64,000 bases of DNA from Purshia tridentata (taxonomy: Eukaryota > Streptophyta > Magnoliopsida > Rosales > Rosaceae). The stretch covers positions 1-64,000 of the forward strand of contig QANT01003830.1 in the NCBI GenBank assembly GCA_003254885.1, in the 5' to 3' direction. Every line of letters begins with the position of its first letter. Position 1 is the stretch's first letter. Positions 47,011 to 61,373 of the stretch are shown in pieces. The position numbers were made by a program, and so were the translations under genes. The notes beneath the pieces are model-generated. The model saw only the letters and a list, made by a program, of their open reading frames with translations. It was not told the DNA's origin and made no database searches.

Positions 47011-50000
47011 AGAAAAAGGCTGGTAGGGGTTGACTGTTAGATATTGTAAGTGGAATGTGGAAGACCCAACTACCTTGAAGCAGTTGAATCTGACGCTTCT
47101 CAACGGTATTTTTCTCTCTTACTCTCCCTCGCTTTCTCTGTTTGCAGTATCGGCTTGAGCTTCGGGGCTCAAAAGTTCAAAACCCATTAACTTTTAACCC
47201 TAAACCCCTTAATTTCCATTTCTATATGACGCAATAATGACTAAACAACCACCTCAATGGCACAACAACGTTAACAAGCATTAAGCAGTTCTAGTTGAAA
47301 TTGCATGAACTTTTAACTTTAGATCCTAGATTCAAGATCTCCTTGAGAAAAAATATACCATCCAATCTTCATTACAATTTTATAGGCTCAAGAGATCTCT
47401 TGCTTATTATGATATGGCATTAATTACTCTAGATACAACCTCTTACCCAAAAGATTCGAGAGGGATTTGTACCCAAAATAAAAAAGAGAAAAAAAATTCA
47501 AGAGGGCTGCTTCCTTGGAGATTTGAATAAATTTTTCTAATTAACTTGCCTTGCATGTATTATATATACTAGTGACTTTGGATTCTCGATCTGCTATACT
47601 TGTTTCAATTTTAATTATGTATTATATATTTAAGGACCATGAATTCATGAATATAAATCTATTTCTTCTTTTATTTACACACCCTTATACATATATAATA
47701 TACTGCTTCTCATAAAATATAAAAATTATATACGGATAAAATTAAAATGAAGAAAAAACAAACAGAAGATCCGACTAAACAACCACCTCAATGGCACAAC
47801 AACGTTAACTTAAGATCCGAACTTGTAAAACACCATACGTCAATGAATGAATCGCATGTCATTAATAATTAATACCATATATTTAATCCAACCTTAATTA
47901 ACTCAGCTTCTGCCACCGTTAGAACACCAAAGAATATAATATTATAAAGGTGGTTGTTTTTTTTTAATTTATTCCTGTAATTAGCACCTAATGGTCATAA
48001 TCTTAACAATGAGCAACTTGTTTTTGAATTCAATTCAACATCAACCAGCTCGATCACTTATCCCTTTGCTTCATACATTCACAAACCTACAGTTACGTTT
48101 CTTAAATTACCATATACATATACTAATGACAAACCTTTTCTATGTATCTTATAGATTCAATTTATCTTAAAAGTTAATTATTAACATAATCAAGTTAAGA
48201 AACTTTTGAAAAAACGTAATTCAATACTTCTTCCAACTTTGATTATTTACGCAAATTACTTCAACTTATAATTTTATATAACCTGTGTTTTAATTCATTC
48301 TTGTGAAAAAACGTAACGTAACAAATAAGTTAACATGTTATATTGTATGATTGATAATTTACATTGAACGTAAAAAATGTTGAAATAAATTGTCATATAT
48401 GTAAAACAAAATTTCTCAACTATTATTAGGGTGAGCTAATATGAGCAATCGTTAACCATAGATACATTTAGGTTTCACATGCATTAATAATTTACAGTTG
48501 TCCCATTATTATTTATGATAATTACTTTTAGGCACGCATCCAATCTCTATTATTATTATTAATTTATTATTATTATTTTAAGGGGAAAGGAGCGGAAAAG
48601 AAGAGAATGGGCTCGGCTGAGCCAAGCCACAGAAGAAGAAAAGAAGCTGCAGCTAACTGATTGTTAAGGTCAAAACGCACAGTCATGAGTGATGAACAAC
48701 CAGCACATGGTGATGGACTGATGGGAGGAGTGAGAGTGAGTGAAATGAGCTTTGAGTCCTTTTGTCGATCATTATATTATCTAATTATTATTTTATTTCT
48801 CTGTGTCTTTATGTCATTTAAATTAGGGTTGAAGGGAGTGAATGCAATTAATGAATTTGCCTCCAAGCTTTTCGAATTATTTAAGAAGAGAAAAAATCAC
48901 TTCAAACTGGAGATGAGCATTGAGAGTCAAATGCTTAATCTCATTTGTGTTGGACAGACTTCATTGGAAATAGACAAGAACATCACATGAGGCACGAAAT
49001 TTTTTGTCCTTCACAAATATTTTTCTATTCAAATTGCAACTTAATGTTCCACCAACACCTAATTGTCACTCAGTACTCATAGACTCATAGTATGCTGAAA
49101 ATCGATAATGATATTTATCAATGAATTTTTATCTGCAAGCCAAGCTCAACTGCTCAGTTTGAAAGTGACATTTGGGAAAATTAGAATGTTGATAAATGTT
49201 TTTTTTTTTTTTNCTTTTTTTTTTTTTTTCCTTCTTTTATTTTTGTTTTTTTGTCTTGGGGTTGTGGAAAGTAAGTGGCTTTCTTTGGCTGTATATATTG
49301 ATTAGAGAAAAAAAAATTATTTATACTTGCTTTTTTAAAATTTTTCTAAGAAAAGGGTCTTCCCTCTTACCCTACAGCTTTTGAAAGAAACAAAAGAGAA
49401 AAGTAGAGTATGCAATGAATTAATGAAAACCCCAATTCATAAGAAACAAGGTATACACCCTATAGTTTTTTAATACTTGAACTTACAGCTGGTAAAAGGT
49501 TACTTTAAGGGGTTAAAAATGTATTTTTAGGAAAATGGGTGAGGAAGCTGTAGCTATAATTTAAAGAAAGAAATATATACTAGGCTACTATCATTATTTT
49601 AGAGTATTGCCAAAAGTTTTACTAGGAGTACTTGTTTATCCAAAAAGAAAAAGAAAAACTACTGCAATATTTTTGGTTTGAGCATTGTAATAGTATAATT
49701 GACTAATCTGTCCCAAATTCCAGACCAAATTCAATTTTCCAAATTATTGGGTTTCATGCGGGTTAAATAGATGGCTTATTGGTCTTTGATGACTCTTGGT
49801 GTCACATAAGCAGACAGCACAACACCAGTTGCAGCCAATCACAATCAGTATTGGCGCTTGTAATTTTTTGTTTTTTTTACTTCCATATTTTCTTCCATCA
49901 GCTACCCATTGACCTTAGGTTGTGCATGAAAGAACCTCCATTAAAATTGAAGATCCAGTCAAATTAAAAATTAAAAATAAAGGTCACCAGCACCATTATG

Positions 50001-53000
50001 AGACATCAACATCCATAATTATAGTTTTGGTGGCATATGGGTTATGATTAAGTTCATCTGCAATTCAAATCATCAAATTATAATGTTGTGCCATTTCATT
50101 GCAATTCTCTTCTGTTCTGCATTGGTAGTTTGGAACGGTAGATAGTTTTCATCAATCACATGACTCTTATAAAAACAAATAAAAAAGAGTATTAATTGGT
50201 TAGAGGTTCCTTTTGGGTTTCTCTCTCCACTTCATTATCTCTCTTTCGTCCTACATTGCAGAGACCCCTTTTTGCAACATCCATTGGGGAAAGCAAATAA
50301 AAAGAGAAACCCAAAAACCCACAAGAAAGAGCTGTCTTGCTTGCTTTAGCTTTGATTTTTAGTAATATCAGCTTACTTGTGAAACAAGTATTGGTGTCAC
50401 AGCATAAAATGAATTCTCTTTTTTTTTTCAAATTGGGATAAAAAGTAGCCAAAGCTGAGGAGGTTTTTGATAAATTTGAGGTGAGGGAAAACCTCAAATG
50501 ATGTGGTCTCTGAAAAAAGCCTTAAAAGAAAGAGAGAAAGCTACACAAACAAAAGGGACATTAAAGAAAAGGTTGCCAAAGAAGAATATTAAACTTGTTC
50601 AGAGAAAGCTAACAAAGTAGACAGATATGCAAGCAAAGGATGGATTTGTAAATATGAGATTATAGTATCACACTCAGAATGAACAACAATATACTGCCCT
50701 GTATAAAGTTAAGTCCTACTTTCATTTCTTCCAAATTACTGTTTCTTTCAACTTTGGTTACTTGTTTATATAAACATCTCATTTTATTACAAATTACAAT
50801 AGAGATTAATTATTTTTCCTGGTCAAATGTTCACTTGTGGAAACTGAAGAATAAAACGTATTACCTTTATCATTCAATTGCATGTCACTAGAAGAAGAGA
50901 AGAATCAGACAAACTTAGAACCTTAGTTCATATTGCATATAGATAATGCATGAGACAGGGCCAACATGCTGCAAAGCAGCCATTAGATGTTTTAGCACTT
51001 TGAACATACTCTGCATCAGGTTCAATCTCATAAACAATCGTCACATGTTTTAAACCTGATATAAACCACCCTGAAAAAAATGCTTATATATTCAAGTAAA
51101 ATCAAAGCAATACAGCTAAAATCACCTACCTCTCACCATCATATAGAATTTTATGGTCCAAATCCAACAATTCTAAGGCTTTCACGACTCATTCATATGG
51201 AATAACTTTCTCAGAACATCAATGAACATCTTCAGATATAGTTATTTAAATCTCCTAAGACTAATAAAATGATAATTAGTTATAGATCTCCAATCAAAAA
51301 GCAAACTAACACGACACGCAATCCGCATGGCGGCAAACTCATAGGCCCCATGACACGTCAAAAGAACATCCACCTTGGGATGCGGTCTCATTGAGAATTG
51401 GGTCAAATAAGGATGCCATGCCACTCAATCTTAGCACAATTAGCATGTAGCTCATAAGATTTTACATAAAAATCCAACTTCCAACCTTGAGTGGCAGTTA
51501 GCCATTGAAGAGTAGATGGGATGGTGGCTTTGGAAGTCAGGTGAAAAGCTACCAGCAAGTAGTGCCATGCAAAATTGAATAGATTATGCATAAATGAAAT
51601 AAATGCTAAGGAGATATTGTGGAGTATGTATTTAAGAATAGATTTGATGAGTCTCTAAACAATTCATGGTCACTCAATAATGAATGCCCAAGGATAACCT
51701 TGAGGCCATGTAGGATTCAAAAGAAAAATAGATTCTCCACCTTCATTTGTCCCTTCTTAGTAATTGAAATACTAAATAAATTTAGGCTCAGTATGCACAA
51801 AAAGGAGGTTAGGTGAACAAAAACTTTTGTGAGAAAATACATATGCTACATTGAATTGCTGCTGATTGTCACTAACTGCAATGAAACCATGATCCACTAA
51901 ACATACAAATCAAATCAAATCCAATGAATGCCAATCATATTTATCGAGTGGCTGGTTATTCGTTTGAGAAGGGGTCTTTTCCCAACAATTTGATGGATCA
52001 AATCAGTCAAAAGGAAAGGATAAAATCTACTACCAGTCTACAACTAACTCAAACTTGTATGCCATGTTGATCCAATGTATGCCATACTTTTCACAATCTC
52101 CAATGTAAAACTAATGGAACCATAGACATATAGTCATTAATTAAACATTGTATGAAAATTTGTAACACTGGCTGATCGCCTATATTTTATGCAGCACGGT
52201 TGTTCTAAGAGAAACTAAAGCCAATAAGGAAACAATCTGCAGAAACAAGAACTCAGAGGAAACTGAAAGAACAATGTAAATGGAAAACCATTCAAGGAAA
52301 AATTGTGCATCCTTGACAAGGCAGGCAACATTTGATGATTAAAGTTCTCATATAATCCAAAAAGCTTTACAAAATCAGTAATAAGCTTAAAACTTGTACC
52401 ATCTCAAAATCAACATTGAACTCACTTGAAAACCCACTGAACCTTAAAACATAGTTTTTTAGGGTAAATGATTATCTATTGCCCCCACTGTTAACTATGG
52501 GGACCACAACATATAGAAGCAGATTCAGTTGAATGCCCACTTCATGTGGTAAATGGTGCAATGCCACATACAAACATGGAATAATGTGATGAGATATAAA
52601 TCATGTGCCAAACCTTAAAGCTCTATCTACCAGTATCCCCCACTACCGAATAACAAATTCTGAAGAACAGATCTGCAGCCAACTCAGCTATTTCGTTAAT
52701 AAGATTCCAACTGAATAACTAATCGAAAATGTCCCGTAAAAGGACAATTCATAAACATAAATAGAAGTATAAGTTTCACAAGCTTATTATGCTTGTGTTT
52801 ATAACAGGGAAAATTAAATTCAGCAAGCAGAAAGGAGAAGAGTATATACAGTAACTGGTCCTATAGTATTGACACTGCTATCATACTTGCAGCAAAAATT
52901 ATGCTTAATACAAGATTTTGGGGAAGTTAAGTTCTTCAAATTTAAAAAAAAGTGATAAATTATTATTTGGCATGATACTTTAAGATTGCTGTTACCACAA

Positions 53001-55637
53001 CATGATATTTTCTTCTAGGAAGTAGAATGGAGCTTTGTCTAATTAGGAAAATATTGCCTAATAAACTATTCCCTTTTTTCATGATATCTGCAAAGTGGAA
53101 GCGATCAATCCTCATAGTAATTGCCAATCAACACTCTATGATGCCAGTACTTAGGCAGAATGCACATAAAACATGATTATTACACAAATAATCAAATCTT
53201 ATTACTTTCAATGCAATTCAACATTCTTTGATCATCAGATAACATAGGGGTCCTCCAATTCTTCTCCTTTTGCCTTATGGGCTAATCTTATTTTGACAAG
53301 GTGCTCTGATGTCCTAGAAATCTAGAGGAGGATATTACAAAAGTATCTACCATCTCCTATAAACTTCAAGATAAAGGGTCCATGAAGTAGATTAACGTTG
53401 AAGACTAAGTGTTTATCATAATATTCTGCTACCCTCATGATCCACGATCTTTAGACTGGAATCATTCATTTCCAAATGTTGTGCACTTCCCTTCCAATAT
53501 GAATGTTTTGACAATCCAAATATTTCTTTCCATTTCACCCCTTGTTTATTGTTTCTGATAGGAAATACGATAACTAATATATAAAATTTTGTCGGTGATG
53601 ATGTTTTGAGAAAGAAGAAGACAAAGTTATTAAAAAGACATTTCACCTAATTTTGTCATATCACTTCCAAATTTCTAGCTAAGCAGTCGACGAAAGTTGA
53701 TTTGGTTCTACCCTCATTGTTCCATGTTATGGGTTAGGTGGCATAATAGCGATACCATGTCCCTACTCCTATTGCATGTACCATAACCGTATTTCAGGTA
53801 ACAATTGAGCTCCTTAACACCTTTTTCTTGTTGCATATGAGGGATCTCAACCTTACATATGAGGAATCTCAACCTTATAGCACCAATTCCAACTAAAAGA
53901 TGTATGTTTTATTGTTCTTGGGGGAGTTAACAACCAATTTGTGGATATTTTATTGTTTAAAGCTTCATTTGTTTTGATTCTGTACTCATAAGAGTGCCAT
54001 TTAAAATACAGGTAGAGTCTAACCTGCAGTAGTTGGTTTCTAATTCGAATTTAGAGTCGGTTGCCTTCCATCACCAAAGATAGGGTTTCAATTAGGTTTT
54101 TCTCTCAGATCTTCTGGGGAAACCAATATTGGAGTCCCATGGCTACTAAACATACATGTTCTTGGAAGAAATAATTACATACAAGAAATAGATTAAATTA
54201 TCATTTATCTTGTGATAAATCAAACAAAGCAGTTCAAGAGAACACCTACCCCTTTCAAGTCATATTAGTAATTGCCCTTAAGCATTCGTGTCCTGCTGAA
54301 ACAAGAACCCAATTACGCAATTCCTGAGACAAGGTTAGTTTAGTGAGAAACTCAATTTTACACAGCATATTTGAAAAGAGCAACATTCTTCTATACATGA
54401 AAGTTGTGTTATAGCGAGCTGGAAAAGAACAACAAAACTATTAATTGCAGCTACTGCCATTGCTGAAAACTGCTTGCTAGGGTTTAAATGCTCAAAACAC
54501 TCATAACACAAATGTGAGAAAAGCCAGGCTGAACCCACATCAAACATGGTCATAGGTGGAACACTAATCTAAATTCATAATCACATTCCAAAAATACAGC
54601 ATATAATTCACTTGGGTTTCATAAAAGGAAGACAAAAACACCAGTACAAATAAATAACTGAAATTTGGGCACCATTTTGCCCAAAAACACCAAACTTCTG
54701 TAGGGCATGCAGAACTAGAAAAAGAAAATCAGAAATAAATAATATTAGTAAATATACACTGTAAAAAGAAATAAATTAGTAATGAATGCAAAGAAGCTGG
54801 CAAATGTGGCTTCACTATTTACCTTAAAATACAGTCCGTTCTTTCATCCTCGTTTTGTCAAATTTTCCAAATGACCAAACAGAACCAAATTTTTTCTACC
54901 AATTAATTAGTGATAAGTATTTGAATACTTAACATTATTTAATTGGTAGCATAAAGTTGGACGAGAGGGTTTGTGGGTTAGTGGGTAGTGAGGATCTGGG
55001 GGGTCAAATTGTGATGTGGGTCTGTTTGGTTACTGAGAAAATGCAGGCAACGAAAAGAAGAGCACAGGCAAATCAAAATTTCTATCTGCAACTAACCTTG
55101 ATTTATTTTAACTTATCTAAGCTTTAGCTGAATGGAAGGTTATGAAATTTGGGTGATTAGGGTTCTTCTACATATCCGTTAAGACCGTTAGTAGATAGGA
55201 AGATAATTGTGCGAAAACTAACCGTCGTGGAAAGGCTCGTTCGCGGGAATCTATTGGGCTTTATCCGGGTCAGATGGTCCGCAGCCCAATCTAATTCCAT
55301 AGGATCCGTATTTGGGCCTTACCGCTTACAAAATTTGCTAAGTATACCCACCAATTTTCTTCACATACCCCCCATCTTGTTGACCAGCTGAACCATCATA
55401 ATGTGAGTCTGCTGTTACTGTTATTTGACAAGATTAAAAGAGAAAAGAGAAGGAAAATTGTGTGGTGCATAGGCCACAAACTACACGAACCTCTTCTTCT
55501 TCACGACAAAACTTTTTGGTCTCGTTTCAGTCACCCGATACTCTTTGGACATTCAAACCAAAAACCAACTTCTCCGAATTTTTAACATTTCTTTTTTACT
55601 TCTGGTACAAATTTTCTTCAAGTTTCTTTCAGATAAC
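47011..55637. other. Long stretch without a supported gene
   Basis: Includes the GL2 upstream region on the left and the CURT1C promoter on the right. Frames at 48661-48990, 51242-51591, 53416-53646 and 54335-54553 have no recognisable domain or splice support. A poly-T tract with one N sits at about 49200-49230. The stretch could hold non-coding RNA or long regulatory sequence for GL2, which in Arabidopsis has an extended promoter; neither is shown by sequence alone. Confidence 0.5.
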
Positions 55638-57914
55638 ATGGCTTCCATTATTGCAAGCTTGCCTCCACCACTGTTGGCCCATGGTAGGAATACCTTATTC
55701 ACAGCTCTTCCCAAACTCCCTGTTTCTTCCATTGGAGGTGAGCCTCATACATACCAAAGCAGCTATTTTCTATTTTGATTTTGATTTTGATTTTGATTTT
55801 GATTTTTTCAAATTGGGTCTCAGTTCAACTACTGTTTTCTATTTGAACAAGTTTTTATGATTTAGTTCTACTTCAGCTTTATATGTTCAGATTGTTTCTT
55901 TGAGCTATTCTGAGTAAAGTATGAAGTTTAAGCTTAGCTGGTTTAGTTAAAATTGGGGCAATTTGGTCAAGGTGCTTAAATTCAAACTGAGATATATAAA
56001 TGCAGGTGAAAATAAGGTAGTTTGTGTTTTAAATATTGTGGGAGTTGGCTACACAAGTGTTTTTAATTAATCTATTTTCATGGTACCTGGAGGAATAATT
56101 TATTGAATTTTGGTATTTATTTCATTTAAAGGACTGGATGAATTCTCAATTGTCAATTTGTGTAGTTGAAAAAAAATTTAAGGTCAACTGATGTAATCAT
56201 AGTGGTACTTGCCAACAAGTTAGATTGAAACTCTGTGGAATTCATGTAAGGAAGCAGTTGAATCCAAAACACTAAGTCTATGCTGTAAAAGGTTTAAGAA
56301 GTTGATGATTATGGGTCGAAATGTCATATCAAATGCAATTTGACATGTACATATTCTGTCCCATGGTTGCATTGTTCTCTAATCTTGGATTCATAATTTT
56401 CTTACATTGCAGAGAGACAGAATTGCGTTGCTGTTGTGATGAAGGCTACTGGGGAAAGTTCTGAGTCTTCAACCTCTTATAGTATTGTAAAGTCTGTTCA
56501 GAATGTCGTGAGCTCTTTCCCTCTCTACTCCTTTCGTAATCATAATTTTTCATATGTCTGATAAGTGTTTAATAAAAGAGAAGAAGAAGTATTGTTTGGC
56601 AAGCAAATTGTGGTATACTTGGGTTAGCTTGGATCTTTATGCAACTTTTCATTCTTCTTTTGTTTCCTCTAATTTTTTTTAATTTTGTGCAAAGTTCATA
56701 GCTTACTCCTTTTGTAATTTTTTCTTACCTATGATGAGATATTGGCTGTAATAATGTGATATATTCAGCTAATAAGCTACGATTTATTGTTCTCCAGGTT
56801 TTGGTCAGTTTCTTTGACATTAAGCAGTAGTCCCTTTATTTTCTAGAAATGAAGACTTAATTTTGATTTTTTTGTTCACGTTAGTGATACTATTGTCTTG
56901 ATCTGGCTTTGATTTGAAATAGTGGGATAATTCTGAAGATCGGCTAGCTCTTGTTGGTTTGGGGTTTGCATCTGTAGTAGCTTTTTGGGCATCAGCGAAT
57001 GTGATTACAGTAATTTCCTAACCTCTCTTAGGGTTTTTTAAATGAAATGAGTTACTCAAATGCTCAAATTTTCTTGAAGTACCTTATTTTTAACTGTAGA
57101 TAGGAGTGATATGTAATAGCAAATAAAAACATCTGCCTTGTTTTGTTTGTTTTGTTTTTATTTAGATTATCATGTCATGAGTTCATATGAGGTTGAAATT
57201 TTTCTATCCTTACTGAGGGTCTGGGCTCCATTTTTCAGTTGCCCTGGGATGCAGTTGAGAAATCAACTCAAAGTCACATGCTTATGATAGATCTTTTAGT
57301 AGACAATTAACAGACCCGTATCATTTGTCTACATCTTTTTATATCAGTTGCAGATTTTTTTAACTTAGCCACATACAGATGCACACACTATTTTTTATCA
57401 GTGAATTGCTTCTAGCTTAACAGGAAATCTGATAGTTTAATGGCCCTCTCCCTGTCCCGAATCCCCCTGTTTTTGTGAATAGGCCATTGACAGGTTGCCG
57501 CTTATCCCAAGTGTGCTAGAAGTTGTTGGAATACTTTTTTCTACGGTAAGTATGTAATCCTTGTATATTTACTCTATTTACACTTGCCTTTTGTTTTATT
57601 CAAATACTAACTTGCCTCTTTCTTTGTTTCAGTGGTTTACATATCGTTATTTGTTATTCAAACCTGATCGGTAAGCAGAATCTGACAAGTTACAATTTTG
57701 TTTTGCTTTAAAATAGTGAAGATTACTTTAAGCATGATTCTTACGAAGTGCAGTCAACTCTTTATGTACTTGGATTGCAATACAAGTATATAGCAGCTAT
57801 TTAGTAGATTTTCTTCACAGTTTGCTAGGAGCTCACTTGCATTTCTTCTTTGTTCACAGGGAAGAGCTTTTCCAACTCATCAAGAAATCAATATCAGATA
57901 TATTGGGCCAGTGA
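55638..57914 (+). CDS. CURT1C: CURVATURE THYLAKOID 1C, chloroplast precursor
   Basis: Six exons: 55638-55737, 56413-56507, 56923-57009, 57483-57545, 57633-57670 and 57860-57914, joining to 145 aa. The N-terminus (MASIIASLPPPLLAHGRNTL) is a transit peptide. The mature part contains KSVQNVWDNSEDRLALVGLG, then two membrane helices (around FASVVAFWASANVITAI and VLEVVGILFSTWFTYRYLLF) joined by DRLPLIPS. It ends with KPDREELFQLIKKSISDILG, the amphipathic CURT1 tail. CURT1 proteins oligomerise and bend grana margins. ESSTSYSIVKSVQNVWDNSEDR is closest to CURT1C among the A-D members by recall. Intron 1 holds seven TTTTGA-type units near 55772-55806. It looks intact. Confidence 0.93.
55772..55806. repeat. 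Hexamer tandem repeat (TTTTGA)n
   Basis: About six units of TTTTGA in intron 1 of CURT1C, 35 bp after the donor site. Confidence 0.85.
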
Positions 57915-59614
57915 ATTGGAATTCACGCTAATGGGAAAATCTAATTGAGTGTGTAAATCCAGAAATGGGGGATGTTTTTTGGTAAGAGGTTGATGGGAAG
58001 TTGGTGGAGGAGAGCAATTTGTATTAGTGGCAATATATGGAAAACTTGAATTTGGTTTTTAATGAAGGTCTTGGACATTTCTTTTTCAGTCCTATATATT
58101 TTTTTCCTCCTTCTAGGACTCATAGATATAGGTACTCAAAGAAGGTTTATGAGAGGAAATAGAACATGAAATTTGACAACGACCAGGTGGTGTATATATG
58201 GCCATTACTGGATCTACTATTTGAAATTTAATGAGACTAGAGGTATAAAAGTTGGTCAAATTTGTTAGTCACCAAGGTGTGTAAGATTTTGCGAGTTTTA
58301 GTTGCATGTAAAGTCATCTTTACAACTACGTAATGAGAAATCGAATGAAGTTCTAGCCAAAGACATGTCAGAGTTCAAAGTTTACATCATACCCCGGCAA
58401 TCAAGACCTCTGTCAACAGCTTCACGTTGACATCATATCCCGCGGATTCAGAATATAAATCAACTCCCATATAATTTTCATTGCGCTTTCAGTCTCCTCC
58501 AAATTACTGGCACCAAAGAAATCAACAATAGCCAAAGAGACTCTCTGTATATCTCATAAACTTTATCATTCTAACAAATCCAATTTCTGAGATGCCTTGG
58601 CCACCAAGTTTCTGAAAGTTGCATGTAAAAAGGTCATGTGGTATATTGGTATATATATAGTAATCATATATAATTAACCTGTATTTATTTCACTGAGAAA
58701 AAGGAAGGCTTGATATCAATGACATAAGTGACATATTTCTAGTAATTCCCCAAATCCTATTTCTTTCCTAAATTTTGTAATCAAGGCCTTTATCATATTT
58801 AGACATACACCCCCAAAGAGTTTCAGTGACTTATTGTTCTCTCAAATTCAGATGCTTTAAGATGTTGTTCACTTGTATTCATGAAGAAACCTATAACAGC
58901 ATTTTTAACACTAACCAGACCTGTAAATACTATGAAACAACATAAAATAACACTATATTATCATATAAAAACATAAAATACACTATTACAAATGAAATGA
59001 GAAACCCAACTCAAACCTCAAAATAGAAACTAATTGTAAAATGAAACAAATTTTTTTTTTTTTTGTATTTATAGAATAAAATGAGTGAGTATTTGAGTAA
59101 AATGATGGTCCTTGAGTGCATATTCCAATTTAATGCTTCAATAATAGATAAAAAAAATTTCCCATAGCCTGCGACATCAAACGACGTCGTTTCTTTTGTC
59201 ATCAAACTCAAAGGCACTCCATGGCCAAAAACAAAACATACGAAAAAACCTTCAGCCACTTCGAAATTCATAGTTTTAATTTTACAGAGCAATCAGCATT
59301 CGGATCAACCCCTTGTTGTCCCTCTCTCTCCACCAAACTACTCTCTCTCTCTCTCTGCAGAAACTTCCTTCTTAGCTCAACGAAGCATAACGTAATGATT
59401 TGATTCATTCACAAATCTCCAGGCATTAATCGGACCCGCTCAGCCAGGTTCCTTTCTTTTTTGCCATTTTCGGACCCATTTCAAATCGGATCTTGCATCG
59501 CGTCCGCCATTGCAATTCGATTCTCATCGATCTTCATATCTCAATTCAGTTTTTTCGATCGATTTTTGGTTAGATTCTTGCAAATTGAACCTGATTCGGT
59601 GTTTTTGTTCAGGA
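57915..59614. other. Intergenic plus golgin leader
   Basis: No gene was seen in 57915-59200. The leader of the golgin gene likely begins near 59250-59450. A TTTTTGTTCAG at 59603-59613, just before the ATG, looks like a 3' splice site, so a leader intron is possible. Confidence 0.5.
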
Positions 59615-61337
59615 ATGGCCTGGTTCAGTGGGAAAGTCTCTTTGGGGAACTTCCCTGATCTTGCCGGAGCCGTCAATAAGCTCCAGGAGAGCGTCAAGAA
59701 CATTGAGAAGAATTTCGATACCGCCCTCGGGTTCGAAGACAAAGACAAGCCCGAATCTGGCAATGAAGGTACTCTCAAGCTCACACATTGTTCGTATTGG
59801 TTTCACTCTGTCTATGTCTCTGTATTTTTTTTTCTTTTGAGAATTCTGGTGTTGATTATTAGGTAGAGAATGAGCTAGATTTTATGCTTGATTAAGTAAA
59901 ATTGTATTTTGGTTCTGGTTGAGAAACTCAAGTTTGGATTACACGACAAAGCTGAAAGGGAAATACCATTTTTGGAGCTTATATATGGTGGTTTATAAGT
60001 TGCATTTCCTTTTTTGTTACAATATATAACTTGCATTTTCAGTAAGTTGTAAATTATGATTTTGCTTAGTGTATTTAAATGCATTGTGTTAGGAAGTGGG
60101 TTTTCTTTCTTGTCCATTTTTGTTGGAAATCTTGTAGGCAATAAACGGGTAGAACAGATTGTCAACAATAAAATTTGTGGAAGAGGAAATTTGGTAGTTA
60201 TGCTATGATTTCGTTATTTTTTCATGGAAGTTGAAATACAGGATTTAGACTTAATCTTAATATGATGTTGTCTCTATATGGTTGCAGCTTCAGGATTATG
60301 GCCTTCGTCTACTGAAAGGAGAGCACTATTTGATCCTGTTATGTCCTTTATGGGGCAAAATAACGAGGAAAGTACTGTTGAATCATCACAGAAAGCTGAG
60401 TCTTCTGAGCATCCACCTGAGGTAGAAAAGTCATCAGGGGAACCTGAAACTCCACAGCTTCCTTCTACGGTTGAGGAAAAAGAAAGCATCACAACTGAAA
60501 CTTTACTACCTTCTGCAACTGAACAGACTTCTGATAAGGAGGAAAATCAATTTGTCAAGGAAGAAAAAGATGATAAGCATGCTGAGACGGCAGAGGAAAC
60601 AAAGACTTTGATATCAGGGCCTGAAAAACCTGAATCTGAATCGCCCTCAGTGTCAGTTGAGCCACCTGAACTCACTGTTAAGAATGCTGAGTCATCAGAG
60701 TTTGTTGGCTCTCAAGAAGACAACAAGATTTCAGTGGGACCGTCAGAAAGTTCAGAAACAGCACAAGGAATGTCAGGAGCTGTTGAAGTAAATCAAGTTG
60801 AGGGTAGTACTGTTCTGCTTGATGAGTCACATGATATTGTCGATATAGATGAGAATGTGGATGAACAGAAGCAACAAGTAGAAAATAAGGACGAACATAA
60901 GACACAGGCTGGAGAGAATGTTGAAATGATATCTTCGGTCATAGCTGAGGCATCAACTGATAACCAGCCTGGAGGTGTGACTGATCCCTCCGGTTTACAC
61001 TCTGTTACCACTGAGTTGACTGAGAGTGCTAGTGGCTCTTCTACCAATCAATTACTAAGTGGAAATACTTCCGATGAGGCTTTGGTTACGGTTTCTGAAT
61101 CGGGTTTGAAAGAAAATGACGCCATTGTTGAGGAACCTGAAGTTTATCAACGGGCTGACGATAATGAAACTGATATTAAAGAGCAACATACGAGCTCAAG
61201 AGAAAATGTGTTTGACTCTTCAGATGCTGTGCTTGAATTGGAGAAGGTGAAGATGGAGATGAAAATGTTGGAAGCTGCATTGCAAGTTGCTGCAAGACAG
61301 GCTCAGGTACATGATGAAATGATTTTGTACCATCTTA

Positions 61338-61373
<36 letters not shown>

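Noticed and set aside
48661-48990. 109-codon frame with a hydrophobic segment
   Set aside because: No family resemblance, no clear promoter or conserved neighbour; hydrophobic run fits T-rich chance sequence.
51242-51591. Overlapping minus-strand frames of about 60 codons
   Set aside because: Briefly looked like a repeat-protein exon, but no motif holds up and the frames do not join at splice sites.
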